Shown here in pieces: positions 1 through 5,409 of a stretch of 5,409 bases of DNA. Position 1 is the stretch's first letter. The number at the start of each line of letters is the position of its first letter. The position numbers and the translations under genes were made by a program. The stretch lies in assembly GCA_903893675.1 (NCBI GenBank), contig CAITNA010000017.1, positions 1 through 5,409 of the forward strand. The letters run 5' to 3'. The notes beneath the pieces are model-generated. The model was not told where the DNA came from, did no database searches, and saw only the letters and a list, made by a program, of their open reading frames with translations. The stretch is from an uncultured Micrococcales bacterium (GTDB taxonomy: Bacteria > Actinomycetota > Actinomycetes > Actinomycetales > Microbacteriaceae).

Positions 1-699
1 GAACTGACTGGCAAGGTCGAAGCGGTAACTTGCCGAGTAGTCGACCTGCAGTTCAACGGAGTGAACACCAGAGGTTGAAAGCAGCGCGATTGCGACGGCT
101 CCGTCGGCCACTGCCCTGCCATCGAGCAGCCAGCGTTGGGCAACCGGCACGAATCGCACCTGCGCCGGTGAACCGAGCAGGGTCGCTGAGCGCTCGTGAC
201 TTGCCGCGTTCGAAATTAGTGTGGCGCTTTGACCAACGAGATAGTCGAGTTGCGCGACCACGATGCCAACGGGGTTCGGTGTGAAGGCCGCCTGATCGCT
301 GAGCAGCGTGGTCGTCGTTTTCACGACAGTCGTGGTGACGGTCTTCTTGTTGCTTACAGGCGCGGGCGGTGGCGGCACAACGAGCTTGGTGCCCGAGCAT
401 CCGTGAAGAATGGCAAGCCCGAGCGCGTTAGTGGTCGAGACTGTTGCCGGGCAAACGTATGCAACCGGTTTGGGCAGCTGGGGAATTGGCGCTGCGACTG
501 GGGCAGTAACTGGAGTGCGCACGCTGGTGACGGTCTTGGTGCTCGGCGAGGGGATTGCCGAGGGTTTCGAGGCATTCAGACACAGAGTGACTGACCCATT
601 CGACACAACGGCCGATTGAGAACAGGCAGCCTGCGCTGCGGTTGGAAATGGAATCGTGAACACCATTGCCAAAACCGTCACCAGCGAGAACTTGCGCAC
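1..699 (-). CDS. Secreted protein of unknown function with PKD-like segment, 3' end beyond window
   Basis: An uninterrupted minus-strand frame of 233 codons runs from a GTG at 699-697 to the left edge with no stop, so the C-terminus is missing. The in-frame TAA seven codons... more exactly four codons before the GTG limits the N-terminus. The first 24 residues form a Sec signal peptide: RK at 2-3, a hydrophobic core at 5-18, then TAAQA with probable cleavage after Ala24. Cys26 follows, but Gln at -3 spoils a lipobox, so a lipoprotein is less likely. The mature part has four cysteines (26, 40, 83, 101), possibly two disulfides, Thr/Val/Pro-rich stretches (about 50-79 and 107-131), and a beta-rich region (about 139-233) with W190-LLDG followed by GVHSVELQVDYSASYRF, which resembles the W-x-F-G-D-G ... 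G-x-Y-x-V pattern of PKD domains. No purine-rich ribosome binding site precedes the GTG. I do not recognise the gene. Export is well supported; the PKD reading is inference, and wall or membrane anchoring cannot be judged without the C-terminus. Confidence 0.8.
   Translation of the reverse strand, partial: MRKFSLVTVLAMVFTIPFPTAAQAACSQSAVVSNGSVTLCLNASKPSAIPSPSTKTVTSVRTPVTAPVAAPIPQLPKPVAYVCPATVSTTNALGLAILHGCSGTKLVVPPPPAPVSNKKTVTTTVVKTTTTLLSDQAAFTPNPVGIVVAQLDYLVGQSATLISNAASHERSATLLGSPAQVRFVPVAQRWLLDGRAVADGAVAIALLSTSGVHSVELQVDYSASYRFDLASQF
333..345 (-). repeat. 13-nt direct repeat, copy 1 (pairs with 525-537)
   Basis: The minus strand reads AAGACCGTCACCA here and again at 525-537. In the secreted protein both copies encode Lys-Thr-Val-Thr, at the start of the Thr-rich stretches near residues 119 and 55. 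The likeliest cause is an internal duplication or convergent Thr/Val-rich coding rather than a regulatory element. Confidence 0.4.
525..537 (-). repeat. 13-nt direct repeat, copy 2 (pairs with 333-345)
   Basis: Identical to the copy at 333-345 and in the same reading frame. The core (cgctggtgacggt at 522-534) also recurs as its reverse complement at 674-686, inside the signal-peptide codons. The third copy could be chance, given the repeated use of GTG, ACG and GTC codons. Confidence 0.4.
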
Positions 700-705
700 T
701 CGAAG

Positions 706-711
706 AATTTA
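706..711 (-). promoter_or_regulatory. Putative -10 box (TAAATT) for the secreted protein, leaderless arrangement
   Basis: On the minus strand TAAATT fits the actinobacterial TAnnnT -10 pattern and is followed by six bases (CTTCGA) and then the GTG start codon. The expected transcription start therefore coincides with the first base of the start codon. No convincing -35 hexamer is visible at 16-18 nt upstream. The absence of a ribosome binding site in the preceding 21 nt supports a leaderless mRNA, a common arrangement in Actinobacteria. Inferred from spacing only. Confidence 0.45.
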
Positions 712-760
712 GACAGGCGGCAAAATCGCTGTGCGAGTTTTCCACAGCTTCGTTAAAGAC

Positions 761-790
761 GAAATCCCAGTCGGAGCTGACTGGGATTTC
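761..790 (-). terminator. Intrinsic terminator hairpin after tRNA-fMet
   Basis: A perfect 12-bp inverted repeat (GAAATCCCAGTC / GACTGGGATTTC) encloses a 6-nt loop. On the minus strand it begins three bases after the encoded CCA end of the tRNA, and its 3' arm runs into a T-containing tail (ATTTCGTCTTT). The tail is interrupted, so it is not a classic long U-tract, but stem strength and position argue for termination. The 3' arm on the plus strand is also followed by some T residues, so the hairpin could work in both directions. It separates the tRNA unit from the promoter of the secreted protein. Confidence 0.8.
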
Positions 791-793
791 TAT

Positions 794-870
794 TGGTTGC
801 GGGGGCAGGATTTGAACCTACGACCTCCGGGTTATGAGCCCGGCGAGCTACCGAACTGCTCCACCCCGCG
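794..870 (-). tRNA. Initiator tRNA-fMet (anticodon CAU), CCA encoded
   Basis: The 77-nt gene reads CGCGGGGTGGAGCAG at its 5' end and closes with CCCCGCA, the discriminator A and an encoded CCA. The anticodon loop is CTCATAA, giving CAU. Hallmarks of a bacterial initiator are all present: an unpaired C1 opposite A72, which permits formylation and excludes EF-Tu; an A11:U24 pair in the D stem; and three consecutive G:C pairs (GGG/CCC) in the anticodon stem for P-site selection. The T arm (GTAGG-TTCAAAT-CCTGC) is normal. It lies 37 nt after the UPF0182 stop codon on the same strand and just before a strong hairpin, so it could be made from its own promoter, by readthrough, or both. It delivers formyl-methionine to start translation. 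Confidence 0.97.
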
Positions 871-881
871 GCGAAGTTCCG

Positions 882-887
882 AGTGTA
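882..887 (-). promoter_or_regulatory. Putative -10 box (TACACT) for tRNA-fMet
   Basis: On the minus strand TACACT matches the TAnnnT -10 pattern. Initiation six to seven bases downstream would leave a leader of about five nucleotides before the mature tRNA 5' end at 870, a plausible pre-tRNA leader for RNase P. No good -35 hexamer is visible at the usual spacing; that position falls around the UPF0182 stop codon. The call rests on the -10 match and location. Confidence 0.4.
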
Positions 888-907
888 GCACGGGCTCGAG
901 GCACGCG

Positions 908-3763
908 CTACTTGTTGGCAAGCTTCAGCGCAGCATCGATCGCGGCCTTGAGTCGTGCATCGGCCTTGCCGTATGCAGCCCAGTCGCCGGCGGCCAATGC
1001 GGCAGCCTTGTCTTTCATGGCCTGGCTTGCGATTGCGAGTTGTGCCTTGAGTTGCGCATTGAAGGTGCCGGTGGTGCCGGTCGTCGAACCAGTGCCACCG
1101 CCCGTGCCAGAGGTCGAACCGCCGGTGCCACCGCTAAGCGCGGTGGTGCCGAATAACGAATCGAGAGCGCCGTTCAAGGTGTCTTCGAATGCGACCTGAT
1201 CACCGAAAGCAACGAGCACCTTCTTGAGCAGCGGGTAGCTGGTCTCGCCGGTCGACTGCACATACACAGGCTGCACATACAAGAGGCCGCCACCAACCGG
1301 GATGGTCAACAAGTTGCCATCGAGCACCGAAGTCGAGCCCTGGCGCAAGATGTTCAGCAACTTCGAAACATCGCTGTCCGAGTTGAAGTTGTTCTGCACC
1401 ATTCCCGGGCCGGCGATGTTGAGCGCCTTCGGAATCGTCAGCAGTGTGAGCTGGCCATAGCCAGAGGACTTCTGCCCCGCCTGGGTTCCGGCGTCGCTGT
1501 TGGCAACCAGATATCCGCGCAAAACGTTTCGACTCTGCTCGCTTGTCGATTGCGGAATGAAGGTTGTGTAAAGCGAGAAGTCGCTAGTCGAAGCACCCGG
1601 CAACTTCATGGTCAGGTAGTAAGGCGGCTGCGTCGAGTTCGCGCTTGAGTTGTTCACATTCAGCGTTGGGTCGTTCGGGGTCATCCAGCCATCAGACTGC
1701 GAATAGAAAACGCCAGCATCGGTCACGTGATATTTGCCAAGGATGCCGCGCTGAATCTTGAACAGATCCGACGGGTAGCGGACGTGGCTTAGTAGGGCTG
1801 CGCTCATCTGCGAGATTGGCTTGGTGGTGTTCGGGTAAATCTTCTGCCAGGTCTTCAAGATTGGGTCGTTGGTGTCCCAGGCATAGAGAGTGACCGAACC
1901 GTCGTATGCATCGACGGTTGCCTTCACCGAATTGCGAATGTAGTTGATGTTGCCTCGCGACCAAGCCGGAGCGGTCTTCGAGTCACCAATCGAATTCGTG
2001 TAATTCTCAGCGCTCGAGTATGGGTAGTTCGCGCTGGTGGTGTAGCCATCGACGATCCATTTGATGCGGCCGTCGATGACGGCTGGGTAGGCATCCGAGT
2101 CGAGGGTCAGGTATGGCGCAACTGCGGCGACACGATCTAGCGGATTGCGGTTGTAGAGAATCTGAGACTTGTCGCCGATGGCATCGCTGAGCAGAATCTG
2201 CTCGCTCTGGAACTTGATGGCATAGGCAAGACGGTTGACGATTCCGTTTAGGGTCGGGCCACCGTTGCCAGTAAAGGTGTAACTCGCGGCACTTCCGCTG
2301 CCTGCGCTCGGGTAATCGAGCTCGCGCTTCTGCGACCCCGCTGCCCCAACGATCGAGTAGTTCGGCGACTGCTCGCCGAAGTAGACGCGCGGCTCGAAGG
2401 TGCCGAGTGCGCCGACGTTCGGAATGCCGCTCTGCAGGAACACCGGCTGGCCGTCGGTGCTGGCTTGGTTGCCATAGGCGGCCACGAGCCCATAGCCGTG
2501 GGTGTAAACGATGACGTTGTTGTACCAGCTCTGTGATGAGCCGAGGCCCGACTGGTTTAGCTCGCGAACGGCAAGAACAGTGTCTTGCGACTGGCCGTTG
2601 ATGTTGTAGCGATCGACATCGAGCTGGCTGTTGAAGCTGTAGTACTGCTGAACCTGCTGCAACTGCTTGAAGGCACTCGAAACCAGAGTCGGGTCGATGA
2701 TGCGAATGTTCGCAGCCGTGGTGGCATCTGCGCGAAGGTTTGCGGCATCGGTTGTGGTCTTGGCCTGGTAGTCGACGGTCTTGATGTTGTCGAGACCATA
2801 GGCCTGAAGCGTGGCGTCGATGTTGCGCTTGATGTACTGCGCCTCAAAGCTGCGCTCGTTTGGCACGACCACGAAGGTCTGCATGCCCCACGGGAACACA
2901 CCCGACAACAGCACGGATGCAACGACCAACAATCCGGTCGAGGTCAGCGCGATGCGCCAACGCGCAGTGATAGCCGCGACCAAGAAGAAGATCGAAATCA
3001 AGAAGGCAATCAGCGCGAGAATTTCGAATGCCGGGATGGTGGCGTGCACATCCGAGTAGGTGGCACCGGTGAACAGGCCACTGTCGCTGGTCATGGTTGC
3101 GTATTGATCGAGCCAAAGTGCAACACCTTGCAGCGCGATGAACACTGCGGCGATCACAGCAATTTGAACGCGCGCGCCCTTTGCCAACAAGAAGCGGCGA
3201 CCATCGATGCTGAGTGAGCCATACAAGAGGTGCATGCCCGCAGATGCGAGAAGTGCGAACAGGGTTAGCACTGTCAAGAAACCAGACAGTGTGCTGTAGA
3301 ACGGCAAGTCAAAAAGATAGAAGCCGGTGTCGAGACCGAACTGTGCGTCTTTGACTCCGGTGTAGGTGTGGTTCAGGAACATCGCTGCGATCTGCCACTT
3401 GCCCGCTGCGTATGAACCGCCGACCAGACCTGCGATTGCAGGAAGCACGATCAACCAGAACTTGCGCGAGCGGTCAACTAGCTGTCGATAGGCGTCGAGC
3501 GGCGAATTGGTTTGGCGTGCATAGATTGGGCGCTTGCGGCCAGCGAACCACATGACCGCAAAGACGGCCGCCCCAGCAATCAAGAAACCGACACCGAATG
3601 CTGCGAGCTTCGCCCATACCTGTGTAGTGAAAACGGTCGAGTAACCAAGCTGGTTGAACCAGAGGAACTCGGTGTAGAAACCGCTCAGCCAGACCACTCC
3701 GACCGCCAACAACACCAGGATGACCAGCGATACAGCAACCGGGCTCGTTTTCTTGCGTGCCAT
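908..3763 (-). CDS. UPF0182 family multi-pass membrane protein
   Basis: The 951-residue product has about seven hydrophobic segments in its N-terminal third (about 9-28, 50-73, 103-120, 158-181, 199-218, 245-267, 271-294), then a long, presumably extracytoplasmic part. Family-type motifs include PNERSFEAQYIKRNI from 301, RIIDP at 353, YTHGYG at 419, YFGE at 460, a SDAYPAVIDGRIKWIVDGYTT block at about 555-575, and a later NYIRNSVKATVDAYDG block. The molecular function of the family (COG1615) is not established, to my knowledge. A Gly/Ser/Thr linker (876-900) joins the main body to a roughly 50-residue Ala/Lys-rich helical tail (901-951). I find no cysteine in the whole protein. The ATG is preceded by GAGAGG (3769-3774) at a 5-nt spacing, and the stop is TAG. 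It follows the protease gene by 25 nt, indicating co-transcription. Length and motifs look complete and intact. Family assignment is firm; any role in envelope homeostasis is inference. Confidence 0.96.
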   Translation of the reverse strand: MARKKTSPVAVSLVILVLLAVGVVWLSGFYTEFLWFNQLGYSTVFTTQVWAKLAAFGVGFLIAGAAVFAVMWFAGRKRPIYARQTNSPLDAYRQLVDRSRKFWLIVLPAIAGLVGGSYAAGKWQIAAMFLNHTYTGVKDAQFGLDTGFYLFDLPFYSTLSGFLTVLTLFALLASAGMHLLYGSLSIDGRRFLLAKGARVQIAVIAAVFIALQGVALWLDQYATMTSDSGLFTGATYSDVHATIPAFEILALIAFLISIFFLVAAITARWRIALTSTGLLVVASVLLSGVFPWGMQTFVVVPNERSFEAQYIKRNIDATLQAYGLDNIKTVDYQAKTTTDAANLRADATTAANIRIIDPTLVSSAFKQLQQVQQYYSFNSQLDVDRYNINGQSQDTVLAVRELNQSGLGSSQSWYNNVIVYTHGYGLVAAYGNQASTDGQPVFLQSGIPNVGALGTFEPRVYFGEQSPNYSIVGAAGSQKRELDYPSAGSGSAASYTFTGNGGPTLNGIVNRLAYAIKFQSEQILLSDAIGDKSQILYNRNPLDRVAAVAPYLTLDSDAYPAVIDGRIKWIVDGYTTSANYPYSSAENYTNSIGDSKTAPAWSRGNINYIRNSVKATVDAYDGSVTLYAWDTNDPILKTWQKIYPNTTKPISQMSAALLSHVRYPSDLFKIQRGILGKYHVTDAGVFYSQSDGWMTPNDPTLNVNNSSANSTQPPYYLTMKLPGASTSDFSLYTTFIPQSTSEQSRNVLRGYLVANSDAGTQAGQKSSGYGQLTLLTIPKALNIAGPGMVQNNFNSDSDVSKLLNILRQGSTSVLDGNLLTIPVGGGLLYVQPVYVQSTGETSYPLLKKVLVAFGDQVAFEDTLNGALDSLFGTTALSGGTGGSTSGTGGGTGSTTGTTGTFNAQLKAQLAIASQAMKDKAAALAAGDWAAYGKADARLKAAIDAALKLANK
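1064..1138 (-). repeat. Low-complexity Gly/Ser/Thr linker within UPF0182 gene
   Basis: Codons 876-900 encode almost only Gly, Thr and Ser, built from short GGT/GGC, ACC and TCG iterations. The stretch separates the conserved UPF0182 body from the charged helical tail. Such tracts tend to vary in length between strains by slippage. It is in frame and not disruptive. Confidence 0.7.
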
Positions 3764-3788
3764 TTTTACCTCTCAGTTTCCGAAAGCT

Positions 3789-4868
3789 TTATTTGGTGCA
3801 GGTCGCGAAGCGCGACAGGTCTGCGTGCGAGCCGATGGCCTTCACCACGTCGAGTGCGTGGTCAAAGGTCGAGACCTTGAATACCTGCATGCCGCTTGGC
3901 ACATGGCCCACGACCTCGTTGCAATTCGACTCAGGGGCCAAGAAGTACTTGGCGCCGGCGTCGCTTGCGCCATACATCTTTTCTTGGATGCCACCAATCG
4001 GGCCAATCGAGCCGGTTGGGTCGATGGTTCCGGTTCCTGCGATGTGCGCACCGCCGGTGAGTTCACCAGGGGTCAGGGTGTCGTAGATGCCGAGTGCGAA
4101 CATCATGCCGCCGCTAGGGCCGCCGATGTCAGACAGCTCGAGGTTCACCTTCACTGGGAAGTCGTATTTGTATCCGACGAAAATGCCGAGCACCAACTTG
4201 CCGTCAGGGTCTTTCGCCGGAGTGATCTGATACGTCAGGTTTTTGCCACCGCGGTTGACCACGACGGTAAGCGGCTTGTCGCCATACTTGTTGATCAGCG
4301 CGCGCAGGCCGTCGATTGTGGTCGGCGTTTGACCATTCACACTTTGGATGTAGTCAGCAGCGACGAGCTTGCCCGACGATGGCGCGTTCTTCTTCACTTC
4401 GCTTATGTAGACGTGAGTCGGAATCTTGTAGCCGAGTTTGTGCAGCGCCATAAAGATGGCGTCTTGCTGAGACTGCTCCATCATGGCTGCGCTCTCGGCA
4501 TCGTTCTGCTGCTGAGTCTGATTGATTGGGAAAATCTCGTCGATAGGCAAAATGTTTTGCTTCGGGTCGAGCCACGCCATGAACAGTTCGGCCCAGCTCG
4601 GAGTCTGATCGCGGTTGCCAACGATGCTCACTGTGAGCAGATCGAGTGCGCCCGAGGTTGCGTAGCTGTCGGTGCCTTCAACCGAGATCACCTTGGTGTC
4701 GCCGTCTTTGCCAAGCACGTTGATGACTGGGCCTGGGCGTTCAATTACGTAAGGCGCCCTGACGAATGCGAGAAAGGCGAAGCCGGCCAGGAAAACAGCC
4801 AAGGCCACCAACCCACCGATTATGCGCTTACGGCTGCGGCTTGGAGTCTGCTCTGAATCAATGCTCAT
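3789..4868 (-). CDS. YlbL-type membrane-anchored PDZ / Lon-like (S16) serine protease
   Basis: The 359-residue protein has a short, basic cytoplasmic N-terminus (RSRKR at 11-15), one membrane anchor (about 16-36), and an extracytoplasmic part starting with the family-type PYVIERPGPVINVLG. A PDZ domain spans about 145-218 and should bind exposed substrate termini. The C-terminal S16 domain carries the Ser/Lys dyad: Ser252 in GGPSGG (249-254) and Lys297 in IGGIQEK (291-297), matching the PSAG and LKEK motifs of Lon. There is no AAA+ ATPase domain, so it is not Lon itself. Bacillus subtilis YlbL helps degrade the SOS division inhibitor YneA; that substrate should not be assumed here. Its only cysteines, 316 and 357, are both extracytoplasmic and could form a disulfide. 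The ATG has GAAAGG (4874-4879) at 5-nt spacing, and the stop is TAA. It is the first gene of an operon with the UPF0182 gene. Both catalytic residues are present, so I expect an active enzyme. Confidence 0.94.
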   Translation of the reverse strand: MSIDSEQTPSRSRKRIIGGLVALAVFLAGFAFLAFVRAPYVIERPGPVINVLGKDGDTKVISVEGTDSYATSGALDLLTVSIVGNRDQTPSWAELFMAWLDPKQNILPIDEIFPINQTQQQNDAESAAMMEQSQQDAIFMALHKLGYKIPTHVYISEVKKNAPSSGKLVAADYIQSVNGQTPTTIDGLRALINKYGDKPLTVVVNRGGKNLTYQITPAKDPDGKLVLGIFVGYKYDFPVKVNLELSDIGGPSGGMMFALGIYDTLTPGELTGGAHIAGTGTIDPTGSIGPIGGIQEKMYGASDAGAKYFLAPESNCNEVVGHVPSGMQVFKVSTFDHALDVVKAIGSHADLSRFATCTK

Positions 4869-4915
4869 TTGTGCCTTTCGCCCCCAAGCCTATTAGCGTG
4901 TAGTCAGGAGTAATG
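4869..4915. promoter_or_regulatory. 47-nt divergent spacer between protease operon and metalloprotease gene
   Basis: This short spacer separates two divergent start codons and carries a ribosome binding site for each. On the plus strand TATTAG (4891-4896) or TAGCGT (4894-4899) could serve as a -10 box, which would give a very short leader. For the minus-strand operon no convincing promoter is seen inside the spacer, so it may start within the opposing coding sequence. If so, the two promoters overlap or face each other, which allows shared regulation. No operator-like palindrome stands out. Confidence 0.3.
4906..4910 (+). promoter_or_regulatory. Ribosome binding site (AGGAG) deciding between tandem ATG codons
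   Basis: AGGAG is followed by TA and then two in-frame ATG codons at 4913 and 4916. The spacing to the first is only 2 nt and to the second 5 nt. The two other genes here with clear ribosome binding sites both use a 5-nt spacing, so the second ATG is preferred. Confidence 0.65.
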
Positions 4916-5409
4916 ATGAGTGAGACTGGCGACAATCCCCCGGGCGGCAGTGAGCCCGGCGACGAAGACTTCAACGAGTTCTTCGCCCGTTTCTTCGCCG
5001 AGGTCGGCGACGACTCAAAGCTCGCAGAGATGGCCGAATCGCTCGGACTCCCAAAAGACCCCGCCGACATGCGCCAGGCCATGGAGCAACTTCGCCAGTT
5101 CATTGGCTCGCAGCCGAAGGATGGCTCAGCCGGCTGGAAGCTAGCCCTCGATCAGGCACGCAGCAAGGCATCCCAGAATTCAGAACCAATCAGCGACTCG
5201 ACCAGGGTCGCCGTGGCGGCAGCGCTCGGAGTCGGCACCCTTTGGCTTGGCGGTGCCACCGAGATTGCCCCGCCGAGCAGCGAACCGAAACTGCTCAGCC
5301 GCGAACTTTGGGTGCAAGACGCCTTTCCGCTGATTCGCCTGCTCGCCGATTCTGTGGCCGATCGCATGGGCGCCGCCCTCAGCGAGGCGCTGCCGATTTC
5401 TCAGGATGA
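4916..5409 (+). CDS. DUF2342/TIGR03624-type putative zinc-dependent metalloprotease, N-terminal part
   Basis: An open frame of 164 codons plus two bases runs from ATG 4916 through the right edge with no stop, so the gene is truncated by the window, not broken. The product has no signal peptide. It begins with an acidic, Gly/Pro-rich stretch (1-20), then helical segments (about 19-65), and family-like features: LWLGGAT at 109-115 and SRELWVQDAFPLI at 128-140, followed by an Ala-rich helix. These resemble the N-terminal half of the actinobacterial family annotated as zinc-dependent metalloprotease or putative hydrolase (DUF2342, TIGR03624). The expected HExxH zinc motif would lie outside the window and cannot be checked. 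Divergent placement next to a YlbL-type protease and a UPF0182 gene matches the arrangement I recall for M. tuberculosis Rv3195-Rv3194c-Rv3193c and strengthens the call. ATG 4913 is an alternative start adding one residue. Substrate and cellular role are unknown. Confidence 0.82.
   Translation, partial: MSETGDNPPGGSEPGDEDFNEFFARFFAEVGDDSKLAEMAESLGLPKDPADMRQAMEQLRQFIGSQPKDGSAGWKLALDQARSKASQNSEPISDSTRVAVAAALGVGTLWLGGATEIAPPSSEPKLLSRELWVQDAFPLIRLLADSVADRMGAALSEALPISQD

Noticed and set aside
30..619. Plus-strand and other-frame open frames over the left region
   Set aside because: Their translations are Arg/His/Ser-rich or lack any family character. The minus-strand frame at 1-699 has a signal peptide, sensible composition and a linked promoter, and explains the same DNA.
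628..630. Lipoprotein reading of the secreted protein (Cys26 near the cleavage site)
   Set aside because: The residues before Cys26 are Gln-Ala-Ala; a lipobox needs a Leu-like residue at -3. Signal peptidase I cleavage after AQA fits better.
738..746. TTTTCCACA, one mismatch from the DnaA box TTATCCACA
   Set aside because: It is a single isolated copy, with no cluster, no AT-rich unwinding region and no dnaA/dnaN context, so an origin is not supported.
886..910. Possible terminator between UPF0182 and tRNA (TAGC...GCTA with a CTCGAG centre)
   Set aside because: Only four outer bases and a six-base palindrome pair, with no continuous stem and no T-tract.
731..1199. Plus-strand open frames across the tRNA and the 3' end of the UPF0182 gene
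   Set aside because: They read through a structured tRNA gene and a conserved coding sequence on the other strand, with no ribosome binding site or recognisable domain. They are antisense shadows.
2585..3217. Long plus-strand frame of 210 codons inside the UPF0182 gene
   Set aside because: It lies antisense to conserved UPF0182 sequence, its product is rich in Arg, Asp and Gln with no domain, and high-G+C genes often produce such shadow frames.
3720..4856. Long plus-strand frame of 378 codons opposite the protease gene
   Set aside because: It is almost exactly antisense to the YlbL-type gene, whose catalytic Ser/Lys motifs and PDZ domain are clear. The His/Arg/Ala-rich product has no recognisable feature.
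4858..5367. Minus-strand frames opposite the metalloprotease gene
   Set aside because: They are Ser/Pro-rich shadows of the plus-strand gene starting at 4916, which has a good ribosome binding site and family-like motifs.
1..5409. CRISPR array, insertion sequence, prophage or integration scar next to the tRNA
   Set aside because: No regularly spaced repeats, transposase or integrase frames are present, and I see no second copy of the tRNA 3' end in the window.

Overview
The window looks like actinobacterial chromosome. G+C is moderately high, the reading frames are long with G/C-rich third positions, and the gene order UPF0182 - PDZ/Lon-like (YlbL-type) protease, divergent from a DUF2342-type metalloprotease, is one I associate with Actinobacteria (from memory, Mycobacterium tuberculosis Rv3193c-Rv3194c-Rv3195). 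The secreted protein at the left edge resembles PKD-containing surface proteins of Microbacteriaceae, so that family (order Micrococcales) is my best guess. This is inference, not a database result.

Layout from left to right. Positions 1-699 (minus strand) hold the first 233 codons of an exported protein of unknown function whose 3' end lies beyond the left edge. It probably starts at a GTG directly downstream of a -10 box, so its mRNA may be leaderless. Positions 761-790 form a 12-bp hairpin that ends transcription of the next unit. Positions 794-870 (minus) are an initiator tRNA-fMet with an encoded CCA end and a possible promoter of its own. Positions 908-3763 (minus) encode a 951-residue UPF0182 membrane protein, and 3789-4868 (minus) a membrane-anchored PDZ/S16 serine protease of the YlbL family. 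These two genes are 25 nt apart, each has a purine-rich ribosome binding site, and they look like one operon (protease first, UPF0182 second) with no clear terminator before the tRNA. A 47-nt divergent spacer (4869-4915) leads to a plus-strand gene that starts at 4916 and runs off the right edge: the N-terminal 164 codons of a DUF2342/TIGR03624-type putative zinc metalloprotease.

Taken together, the core is a conserved envelope cassette: an extracytoplasmic Ser/Lys protease, a large multi-pass protein with a long extracytoplasmic part, and a divergently transcribed putative metallopeptidase. The physical linkage suggests a shared role in envelope protein turnover or quality control, but nothing in the sequence proves it. 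I see no mobile element, CRISPR array, phage gene or integration scar. The least familiar item is the secreted protein at the left edge.
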